DNA from: Rhabditoides inermis
Lineage: Eukaryota > Nematoda > Chromadorea > Rhabditida > Rhabditidae
Assembly (NCBI GenBank): GCA_963966185.1
Contig: CAWZYM010000355.1
Coordinates: 852,501 to 916,500 of the forward strand
Reading direction: 5' to 3'
Length of the DNA: 64,000 nucleotides
The notes under the pieces are model-generated. The model did not search any database. It had not been told where the DNA came from and was given only the letters and a program-made list of their open reading frames with translations. Position numbers and translations under genes: made by a program. Shown here piece after piece: positions 1-8,389 of this stretch; position 1 is the first letter of the stretch, and every line of letters starts with the position of its first letter.

Positions 1-32
1 AAGCGAGAGCGTTACCACTACACCACGCGGTG
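1..32 (-). tRNA. 5' half of a tRNA cut by the window edge
   Basis: On the minus strand the piece reads as a 7-nt acceptor strand, then TG and a D-arm (GTGT paired with ACGC around the loop AGTGGTA, an A-box-like TGGTGTAGTGGTA), then an anticodon stem CTCGC followed by TT at the window edge. The D stem pairs and the spacing fits a canonical tRNA. The anticodon lies outside the window. CTCGCTT before the anticodon resembles tRNA-Pro, but that is only a guess, and a pseudogene is possible. Confidence 0.6.
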
Positions 33-1548
33 ATGTGAAAGGATCAATGGAGTAGAGATATGAACGGCAAAAACAAATATGTTGTGGATATCGTTTAGCA
101 TACGGTATGTTCAAAATCCACGATAATGTTTTAAGCGAAACAGCCTGACAGCAATGGCTTCCAGGACTAGCCGCGCATGGATATCGATATCGATCGATTA
201 TCGATTGATATCGATCGATTATCGACACCTATGTCAACATGTTCCGCAAAGAATGCCTATGGAAAGCAACACGACACTGCCAATTTACGCATGTATAACA
301 AACGGATAGAAGAAAAAAAAAGAAAAACACCAACCATATCCACGTGCGAGAGAGAGACGGTCGAAGAGGGAGACAGGGGGAGAATGAGGCACGCTGGTGC
401 CACACAGCAATCAGTGCGCAGGGATATGCTAATTCGAAATGATCCCACTCAACTAGACATGCAAATTCAGGCTCTCCCATGCAAATTCAGGCTCCCGCTC
501 TCGGGTCTTCCAATCGCGTCGATCGAAGAGATTGTGGATTGTGCGCACACGTAGGAGGAGTACATATTCCGAAGTCAATTCGGGAGTGTTCCGAGGGCGA
601 TTCGAAAGGCAATTCCGAAGTGTTTCGAAGGCATTCGGGAGTGTTTCGAAGAGACTGACCGCAACTTCACCGAGACGTCTGAACAAGGCGCGAGCCCGAC
701 TCTGTGATGTCATGGTCATGGTAGATCTAGATTGTAGGGAGAAGAACAGAGAAGGGGGAGGAAGAGGGTGAAGGTGGAGGGAGAAAAGGGGAAGAAAGGA
801 GATCGTGAGAGAGAGAGAGAGAGAGAGAGAATGGATCTCTGCGTACAGAACACGTTCAAATGTGATTTTTTTATTCAGAATTAAAAACAGTATCAAGAAG
901 TATTAATATCAATTAATTGAAATCATCTTCGCTGATTTTCGACGTTCGAAACCCGAGATTTTTGTTTTTATGAAATGAAGGATGAAGCAAAATTAACAGC
1001 AGTGAGCACTGTTTGTTTTTTTCACGCGTTCTGAGGGAGATTTGATAGATAATTCGGGAGTGTTTCGCAGGCAATCGGGAGTGTTATGAACAGACTGATT
1101 GCCAGCTAACCTAACGATTCCACTTGCTCGACACGAGTAGCTGTACGTCTCGTCGTAACAGCCCCTTCAAAACGCGTTCAAAAGTGCTGGTTCGTGCTTC
1201 GTAGGCGTTTGACTACGGGAACGACATACATGGCAGGGCAATCCAATCCCAAGGTGACTCGAACGTTGCGTACGTCTCGGTCTCGGCATTGTGGTTTGAG
1301 GCTAATGAGCCCACGTTCACACTCACATGAGATGGGCTGCGATGGCGGAGAGAATGTATGGGGCGAGCGAGGAGAGAGAGTAGACAGAGGCGGTCGACCA
1401 GAGCCACATCAGGTCATCCGATGAGAGGACACGGGTGTCCAGAGTGGCGGAGAGGTAGCGGAACACGCAACTATCCATCCAGTCCCTCCCCACTCCCCCC
1501 TCTCTCTTCCTCTCACTCCCCCCCCCTCTCTCTCTCTCTCTCTCTCTG

Positions 1549-1550
<2 letters not shown>
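33..1550. other. Intergenic, degenerate repeats only
   Basis: No convincing gene seen. It holds ATCGAT-rich palindromic DNA at 180-226, a GA tract at 806-830, and two blocks (570-665 and 1,040-1,100) of short degenerate direct repeats built on TTCGGGAGTGTTTCGAAG. Related blocks occur at 16,385-16,480 and about 24,300-24,420. The stretch 320-490 is a diverged copy of 15,085-15,315, ending in AAATTCAGGCTC in both. Confidence 0.5.

Positions 1551-1551
<1 letters not shown>

Positions 1552-1617
<66 letters not shown>
1552..1617. repeat. (TA)n microsatellite, left of a MITE
   Basis: About 32 TA units, preceded by a CT tract from about 1,500. It directly abuts the left end of the inverted-repeat element at 1,618. 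A second TA tract abuts the right end. Confidence 0.9.
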
Positions 1618-1620
<3 letters not shown>

Positions 1621-2475
1621 CATCTCTGTAAGAATCGAACACTTTTCGGGCATGTGGTTACTAGGAGCTATGTCAGCGCACGTGGGGGTTATCGAAGGTC
1701 CTCTACAAGATGCAAATAGTTGTTTTTGTCAAATATGCAAATTTGGCCCATTAAGGGACCACTTCTGTTCAGTTTACCTGTTGTATCAATCTGAAGTAAC
1801 TAGAACAGATTGTAGTATCAGAATCTACGCATTTTGCCCTTCAAACGAAATGCGTAGATTTTCGTGTTTTCTTGAGAATTGAATTCAACTGTAACGACGT
1901 TAATCAATCCTTTTTGACAACATTCAACTGTCCGGATTGTGAAAGACAGTGCAATCGATTTTCGTGAAAACGTGCTCAATTACAAAACAAAATACGTAGA
2001 TTCTGATGGTGTATTTAGTTTTTGTTTTTTCGGGTTGATATAACATGAAAACGTTCACACAGCCCCATTTCTGTTGTCTGGACCACATTCAATCGTCTGG
2101 ATGGTGAAAGACGGTGCAATCGATTTTTGTGTTAAATATCATGCAAATTTTGTTTTTTCGGACCGGAACATACTCATAAAAATTGTAAATGTGCAAATTT
2201 TTCATTTTTGTGCTCATAACTTTTTCAAATTAGATTTTTTTTCAAAAAGTTTAGTATATGAAAAAGTTTTTTAAATCGGATAAAGAATCGAACGAGTCCT
2301 TACTTAAAGTTTTTTGACAAAAAATGACCGATTTGAGGTAGTGGTCCCTTAATGGGCCAAATTTGCATATTTGACAAAAAACGACTATTTGCATCTTGTA
2401 GAGGACCTTCGATAACCCCAATGTGCGCTGACATAGCTCCTAGTAACCACCTCGTCCGATTCTTACAGAGGCAGT

Positions 2476-2478
<3 letters not shown>
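1618..2478. mobile_element. Foldback MITE flanked on both sides by (TA)n
   Basis: The terminal about 140 bp are inverted copies. Positions 1,618-1,765 (CACCATCTCTGTAAGAATCG onward) match the reverse complement of 2,337-2,478. The arms contain the same word series in opposite orientation, for example GCAAATTTGGCCCATTAA. The about 570-bp centre is AT-rich and non-coding. Both ends meet TATATA runs, which fits a TA target as used by Tc1/mariner-type transposases; the family assignment is inference. No transposase is encoded. Confidence 0.75.

Positions 2479-2530
<52 letters not shown>
2478..2530. repeat. (TA)n microsatellite, right of the MITE
   Basis: About 26 TA units followed by a short CT tract. 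It is the right partner of the tract at 1,552-1,617. Confidence 0.9.
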
Positions 2531-2532
<2 letters not shown>

Positions 2533-2653
2533 TTCTCTCTCTCTCACCTGGAAGCGACATCGTTCATCCTCAGGTGCTTCGCCACCGACTCGAAGTCGGC
2601 ATCTACGCGGAACAATGAATGCGCCACGGCAAGATCGATGAATCAATCGATAT

Positions 2654-2687
<34 letters not shown>

Positions 2688-3689
2688 CCCAGTCGACTCT
2701 CCCAGTATGTAGTCGATCGCTTTGATGGCTGAAAAGTTTGTGGTGAGCCCTTACAAACTACCAACTCTCTCTTGCTCTCGATCACAATAAACATATTATA
2801 AGTTCATCTATTATGTCGTGGGCATTTATGTCCAATGTCCTAGACACTTCAACTTCTCAGGAGACGCGTATGCTACAATCTATGTTTCACACAAACACCA
2901 GATTACAACGTTCACAAATTGCATCAATTCCATCCTTCCATAGACACTTCAATTAGTCTAATTTCAATTCAATTCAATTCAACATTTATCCGGCATCGCA
3001 TTATCCTAATATATAGAAAACGCAATGTCCGTCTGTCTGTAAGTGACGCTCATGCGACACTCTCTATATACCCCCAGCTGGCGCCAGATTGTGAGGCGCG
3101 CCGGGTTTGCACGCTTTTCAGCGTGAGCATGTGATTGCGAAATCATCCCCACATAACCAGGAGGAGGAGGAAGAGCGCCGTAGGCGCGACTCCGACTGGT
3201 GTGATCATAACTCAAAACATCAATCATTCACAGAGTAGCGCCGGGAAGCAAAATTCGTCTATCTTGTCGCATGCATCAGCGTCCGCGGCCACACGCTTAC
3301 ATCCCTCCTCGAGGGTCCTCCTATTGGTCTGGATCGTCTTCTCTTCTTGAATTCGTCGCTCCACTGTAGATGGGGGCGACCGGCCTTGCCTTTCCTCGGC
3401 GAGTTCGCTTCGCTAATTAGTCTAATATAGTCTAATTATCACATTGCAGTCTGATAAGCATTGCAAAGGAAAACACCTGAATACCGTTTAGTTATTGATA
3501 AAGGGTGTTAGAGTGCGAGCAGGAGTGTAGTTTGTAGTTTGCTGCTGGTCTTTTTTTGAAGACTGCGGTGCGAATGCAGCTGGCTGAGATGAGAATATCG
3601 CGGAGGGGAGCAGACGCCGCCGCCAGAACAAGCGAGTGCTTGAACCGCATCTCTCTCCCTCCCTCCCTCCCTCCTTCTCTCTCTCTCTC

Positions 3690-3742
<53 letters not shown>

Positions 3743-4633
3743 ACCTACTCCATGAGCTTCCAGCACTGATGATGGCAAAGGAATGTATCAAGCGGGTCGT
3801 GATGGGTCAGCAGTGCCAAACATGGCCGCTATCCTCTCGGCTTCTAAAAATCGATAAATCAATACGTTAATTTCATTTGATCAGACGTGCGTCACATAAA
3901 TTGCAATGTGTTGCGAGAACCTTTCAAATTCAGAAAACTGCCCAGAGCACATTTCGATCTCACTCACCCATGCTTGCACTGACACCCTGCTCCGCTCCTC
4001 GTCTTTACAGTTACGCATGCGTTGCGTACGTCGTACTTGCTCGGGGTCGATTACTGATCAAGATTGTTCGAAACCAGACCAACAGACTCTGAAGGCGCAA
4101 GCGCAAGGCGTCTGAGACCTTTGGTTGATGGCTGGTGGTGGTCGCACGATCTAGTCGTTCAAGAGGAAAGAGGGTAGGAAAACGTTGAGACACTGGCAGA
4201 AGTCTTTATTGCACTCAACATATACACGTATGGGCACAAACTGGGAAAGGTGTGAGGAGGTATGAAGAGGGTGGAGCAAGAGAGAGGGGGGAGGGGGGAT
4301 TGAGTGAGGAAGGAAGGAGAGGGGAGAGTACATTCACACTTGTATTCTCCTGATCACCTCCTCCAGTACGTGTGTGCTGCCTGCGAGTCGCCGGCGCGTC
4401 TTTTCGATCAGACCGGGAAGACCTGGAGTGGACAACAGTGGCATCACAACTAGATCTGGATTGGATCTCGAATGGATCTCGAATAGTGCCAGCTCACCTT
4501 GCAACATCATGGCCATTCTGTGTGGACGGCGAATGGCGAGAAGGAGGTACTTGAATGTGTCCTCGTGCGGCGAGCGGTGCTTCGGAGAAGTCACCGAGTG
4601 GTACACATGCAGAAGGTGGATCTCACTCACTCT

Positions 4634-4669
<36 letters not shown>

Positions 4670-4880
4670 GAGAGAGAGAAAGAGAAAGAGAGAGGGAGTG
4701 AATGAGAGAGGGAGAGAGGGAGAGAGGAAGAGAGGGAGAGAGGAAGAGAGGGAGAGAGGGAGAGAGGGAGAGAGGGAGAGAGGGAGAGAGAGGTGCACGA
4801 CTCTCACCTTGCTGCTTGTGTCCTTGGCCAGAGCGATGTTGCACTCAGTGTCCTCCTTGCTCACTCGCTCGTCCCGAAGA
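2531..4880. other. Gene-free stretch with CT/GA microsatellites
   Basis: Apart from the LINE tail at 2,955-3,010, I see CT and CA repeats at 2,653-2,688, a long (CT)n run at 3,651-3,738, and GA/GGGAGA runs at 4,637-4,792. Apparent reading frames here are low-complexity Ser-Leu or Arg-Glu runs read through the repeats, and I do not accept them as genes. Confidence 0.55.
2955..3010 (-). mobile_element. 3' end of a truncated LINE with (AATTC)n tail
   Basis: TTCAATTCAATTCAATTCAA is followed by CATTTATCCGGCATCGCATT. This is the same arrangement (short tandem-repeat tail, then TTTATCCGG-ATCGCATT) as the 3' end of the intact RTE-type LINE at 52,019-52,070. It is probably a 5'-truncated relative in the same orientation. 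The extent upstream of the tail is unclear. Confidence 0.5.
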
Positions 4881-4884
4881 CGGA

Positions 4885-5455
4885 TATGGATAAGGGAGGA
4901 CCGTCTATGACAATTTTGTTGAATAGGTATTTGTATTGTTAATAAATGTTTATATTTATCGGACTGATTATTTTGTTTTCTGAAACGTTTGCAACGTGAA
5001 TGGTATCTAACACTTACATTTCGCCACTCGCCGTGCACTTACTCCGCTATAGTGTGCAAGAATTGTCAGTGATCTGGTTTTGGGCGGGCGCCATCGACGA
5101 TCTTGAAATTTGTTGATTTATGTTGTGTTTGCTTGTTTGCTTGTTTTACTGTAACTTTCTACGATGACGGCTACAAGTACGAGGGGAGGGGGGTACGCGG
5201 AAATTATTAGTTTGTTCACCCGTGTTTCGCCCCCGTGTTGTACTGTTTTTTGAACTGTTGGTATGCAACGGTTCGAAATACAGTCCTCTGCGAGGTCGAT
5301 CTTTTTGGGAGAGCATTATACCATAATTTATCTGTAATGTTCCAGGACATTTTTTTTCAGTTCTACTCAAAAGAATATTGATGACACCTGTCAGGATGAG
5401 GTGACTAACCTTTAGATCATGTTGGAGACCGATGATGTGCCACCGGAAGATCATC
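4885..5455 (-). repeat. Left arm of a 570-bp inverted repeat
   Basis: The reverse complement of this arm matches 10,534-11,104 with few mismatches over its whole length. A third partial copy is at 15,630-15,740 and a fourth at 63,700-63,930. The copies can be read as short open frames sharing RPRRGL-FEPLH-NSSKNSTTRGR-T-EQTNN, but nothing recognisable is encoded. The two arms face each other across the CR1-type LINE and the SL1-containing foldback. Confidence 0.8.
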
Positions 5456-5584
5456 GCCCGCTTCGAGAAGTGCGGCTCGTTGCCCTCAAGATAGTGATCG
5501 TCCAATCTCGGAGACGAGAATTTTGGCCAGGCTTATCCGTTGCATGGCCTCATTGCCTGTCGCTCCAGGGAAACGTACATGTGA

Positions 5585-5683
5585 GTTAACCATACCCTAT
5601 TGTCAAATTAACGAGTTTTATTTCCTTTATATTCGATGATATCTGAGTATCATAAGTATCATTTTTTAATTACCCAAGTTTGA
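5585..5683 (+). repeat. 99-bp arm ending in an SL1-like sequence (left)
   Basis: It begins GTTAACCATACCC and ends with TTTAATTACCCAAGTTTGA (5,665-5,683). That is 19 consecutive nt of the nematode spliced leader SL1, lacking SL1's first two G and last G. The reverse complement is at 6,271-6,369 with only about two mismatches. Right after the SL1-like piece comes CTAGCGG and a TA microsatellite, not the intron of an SL RNA gene. So this is not an intact SL1 gene. Confidence 0.75.
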
Positions 5684-5714
5684 CTAGCGGTATATATATA
5701 TACGTTTGACTAGC

Positions 5715-5760
<46 letters not shown>

Positions 5761-5775
5761 GGAGACGAGAATTTT

Positions 5776-5862
<87 letters not shown>
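5684..5862. repeat. (TA)n tract carrying duplicated unique words
   Basis: Three TA runs are separated by copied non-repeat words. GTTTGACTAGCGG occurs at about 5,679 and again at about 5,704. CTCGGAGACGAGAATTTTGG at about 5,759-5,778 is an exact copy of about 5,507-5,526, which lies outside the repeat. Confidence 0.75.
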
Positions 5863-5864
<2 letters not shown>

Positions 5865-6270
5865 CCACTATACAACTACTTTTAATCATTGATAACATTT
5901 TTGTACCAGTACATCGCGCTCACGTTCAATCACGATTCGAATGATAAATGGAAGTAGTTTAATGGCACACTCACCCATGTGTCCCAGTCGCCCGGCCCGC
6001 GCCTCTTTTTCCACATCAGACCACAGCTCCAGTCACAGCACAGTTGTCCTCGTCCCGAAACCGCAGTCCAGTATGCGCGTCGACCCTACTCGCCTCAATC
6101 AACCGCTGGATGAACGGGGCGACGAGGATCCGGCCAACTCCCTTGATAGCGATGAGGGCGTACGCGACCGTCACTTTACCGCTGGTGGTGGTGTTGATGT
6201 TCATCACACGATGAAGGTAGGCGGAAGTCGGCGGGAACAATCAACGACATGTTTGCCACTGATATTTATT
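5863..6270 (-). pseudogene. Chimeric rps-18-like fragment, copy 1
   Basis: On the minus strand, directly after the inverted SL1-like sequence (6,289-6,271), comes a short leader ending GGCAAAC and then an ATG at about 6,251. The start reads MSLIVPADF, as in ribosomal protein S18 (uS13). After a frame change it continues NINTTTSGKV-VAYALIAIKGVGR, close to the S18 N-terminus. Beyond GVGR the similarity ends and an unrelated segment follows (AHTGLRFRDEDNC-VTGAVVW). A second copy of the same chimera is at 62,727-63,100. Frame breaks make both copies look dead. Similarity was judged from memory of the family. Confidence 0.5.
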
Positions 6271-6369
6271 TCAAACTTGGGTAATTAAAATATGATACTT
6301 ATGATACTCAGATATCATCGAATATAAAGGAAATAAAACACGTTAATTTGACAATAGGGTATGGTTAAC
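6271..6369 (-). repeat. 99-bp arm ending in an SL1-like sequence (right)
   Basis: Inverted partner of 5,585-5,683. On the minus strand the arm ends with the same 19-nt SL1 match (6,289-6,271), followed at once by AATAAATATCAGTGGCAAAC and the rps-18-like ATG. The outer ends of both arms are GTTAAC. Confidence 0.75.
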
Positions 6370-6600
6370 TGTGTCTCTATTTTTCCCTGCTAATCGGGAA
6401 CTCTCTCCGTCTTCGGTGCGACCTGGTCGTTCGTCACCGTCGGAATCGCTCAGACCCAGGTGGCCGGGTCACCTACAGTTTCCAGAAATAGGCCACCTCA
6501 ACTGGTGAGTGGTCTCAAACTGTAGCTGATTCAACGAGGGCCACAACGCTTCGTTTAGTGGGTGTTCGAAGCAATAACCCACTCGGAACGGTTGGTATCA

Positions 6601-7572
6601 ATGGAGACTGGCGATAAGGCCGCGGGCTTTGACCCGAAAACGATCGATGCTGCCGACCACTCTTTGCAGCCCGCCGCCGCCGCCGGATCAGCTGTTCCGA
6701 CCAAGAAGAGGAAGGCCGACGGATCGCCCCGCGCACCCACCCCCGCCGGCGATCTGGACGAGTCCGTGCTGTCGTTCGCCGAGGAGGTCAACGAGTCCAT
6801 CGACGACATCCACTCCAGGTACATCTCCCTGTCTGCCGATGTGTCCTCTCTTGCCACCCGTATCAATGCTATGTCTGTGTCTCTGTCTGCCATCCAGTCA
6901 AAGCTGTCTGAGTGTATCTCCCGCCTGGAGATGCTCTCCCAGCCCGCCATCAACAAGCTGATCGACGAGAAGGAGCGTCTCCGCTCGGTCGTCATCGCCA
7001 ACCTGCCCGAGTTGTTCAACGACAGCGCCATGGCGCGCGCCAAGGACACGTTCGACGCTGTTCTCAACATCCTCGACTACCTTGGAATCGAGGCCATTCC
7101 TTCCAACGTGTACAGGATGGGTGCTTTCTCCCGCCTTGACAAGATCCCCCGCCTCGTCAAGGTGGTCATGCCGTACACCAAAGCCGCCGAGCTCATCGTC
7201 AGCCGTTCCCGCTGGCTCCGCGACTACCGCTCTACTGTGTTCATCCGCCCCTCGCTCACCAAGGAGCAGCGCAAGGAGGACTACCTGCTCCGCAAGGAGC
7301 GAGATGCCAGGAGGGCTCTCGGAGAGAGAGTCGTCATCCAAAACGGAGAGATAGTGCAGCTGGAGGGCACGCAGGCGAGGATAAGACGGGATACCCGGAC
7401 CGGAGGCGGGCGAGATACGCGGCGCCAGGACACCTCCCTCTGGGCGGATACCACGGCCCGTGACACTCAGCGCCGCCCCACCGCGGACGCTCGCACCTCG
7501 ACCCCTGTACCCGCTCGCCCGGAGGCCTGCCCAAACTGCGTGCCCAGCCCGGTCCAGCCGATGCAGCACTAG
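6601..7572 (+). CDS. LINE ORF1 protein (CR1-type element)
   Basis: First ORF of a non-LTR retrotransposon, an RNA-binding ORF1p. The frame is open from 6,562. I prefer the ATG at 6,601 (METGDKAAGF) because it gives 323 residues and the preceding residues look untranslated. A basic KKRKADG patch near residue 40 could be a nuclear signal. Residues about 65-115 form a heptad-like coiled coil (SLATRINAMSVSLSAIQSKL). Residues about 120-230 (RSVVIANLPE ... VYRMG ... RLVKVVMP) have the look of an RRM-like/ORF1 nucleic-acid domain. The C-terminus is Arg/Thr-rich with a CPNC remnant. It lies just upstream of the EN-RT frame, as in CR1/Jockey elements. Codon use is GC-rich compared with the flanks. Confidence 0.75.
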   Translation: METGDKAAGFDPKTIDAADHSLQPAAAAGSAVPTKKRKADGSPRAPTPAGDLDESVLSFAEEVNESIDDIHSRYISLSADVSSLATRINAMSVSLSAIQSKLSECISRLEMLSQPAINKLIDEKERLRSVVIANLPELFNDSAMARAKDTFDAVLNILDYLGIEAIPSNVYRMGAFSRLDKIPRLVKVVMPYTKAAELIVSRSRWLRDYRSTVFIRPSLTKEQRKEDYLLRKERDARRALGERVVIQNGEIVQLEGTQARIRRDTRTGGGRDTRRQDTSLWADTTARDTQRRPTADARTSTPVPARPEACPNCVPSPVQPMQH

Positions 7573-7660
7573 AGCCACCGACTCAGCCAACCACTTCACA
7601 CTCACTGCCGACCACTCACTGCCGCCACCACTCACTGCCGACCACTCGCCGCCGCCGCCA

Positions 7661-8389
7661 TTACACACTCATCCCATCTCTGCTCTCTACTTCAACTGTT
7701 GGTCGGTAGTCAACAAGACTGCTGAACTCGCGACAGTCGCCCGCATCCAGAAGCCCGATCTCATCATGCTCAGCGAAACGTGGCTCAAGTCGAAGCATCC
7801 GGATGCTTCTCTCACTGCCGATCTACCCGCCTACACCCTACTTCGCTGTGATCGTCCCCGTCGAAAGGGAGGGGGCGTGGCACTCCTTGCCAAATCCCCT
7901 CTCGTCGCCACCACTGTCCTCTCGCTGTCCGTGCCCGCCGCATTCGAACTACTCGTAGCAGACGTTCACCTGGGAGGCTCGTCTCTTCGAGTATGCGTTG
8001 TCTACCGCTCCCCTTCCTGCAACGCTGCCAATGGAGCTGATCTCGTTTCTATTCTCGGAGACCACCTCACCACCACCGACTCTAACATCATAGTCGTTGG
8101 AGACGTCAACCTGCCGGATCTACAGTGGCCCTCACCGCCTACAACTACGCCAACGAGTCAGCCGTGGGTTGATTTGACGACCCAGTTCGACTTGGTGCAG
8201 CACATCGACCGTCCAACACACCGACACGGAGGCACCCTCGACCTACTGTACAGTACCCGTTGCGTCCCATCTTGGTCACTGCAGTCTCCGCTCGGAAAAT
8301 CCGACCACTTTTCTATCGCCTTCGCCACTTCCATTCCTCGCATCACGATGCCAACTACTTGGAGGCGTGATTTCGAGGCCGCAGACTAA
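7661..8389 (+). CDS. LINE ORF2, APE-type endonuclease part
   Basis: Apurinic-like endonuclease domain that nicks target DNA for target-primed reverse transcription. Visible motifs in order are ALYFNCWSVVNK, LIMLSETWL (metal-binding Glu), a run of Arg/Gly GGGVALLAK, VVGDVNLPDLQW, GTLDLLYS and GKSDHFSIAF (catalytic Asp-His). The frame closes with TAA at 8,387-8,389, where a member of this family would run on into the RT. The RT is open in another frame from 8,371. So one frameshift in 8,371-8,389 splits ORF2. The true start is uncertain, because the frame is open from 7,460 and overlaps ORF1. Confidence 0.75.
   Translation, partial: LHTHPISALYFNCWSVVNKTAELATVARIQKPDLIMLSETWLKSKHPDASLTADLPAYTLLRCDRPRRKGGGVALLAKSPLVATTVLSLSVPAAFELLVADVHLGGSSLRVCVVYRSPSCNAANGADLVSILGDHLTTTDSNIIVVGDVNLPDLQWPSPPTTTPTSQPWVDLTTQFDLVQHIDRPTHRHGGTLDLLYSTRCVPSWSLQSPLGKSDHFSIAFATSIPRITMPTTWRRDFEAAD

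Noticed and set aside
1409..1882. Open frames reading Tyr-Ile or Ser-Leu runs
   Set aside because: They are translations of (TA)n and (CT)n microsatellites (also at 2.4, 5.7, 38.1 kb) with no domain or splice support.
5665..5683. A functional SL1 RNA gene
   Set aside because: The leader lacks its first two and last bases and is not followed by the SL RNA intron, Sm site or 5S rDNA.
6898..7668. 256-codon minus-strand frame opposite LINE ORF1
   Set aside because: Shadow of the GC-rich coding strand. The plus frame has the ORF1p features.
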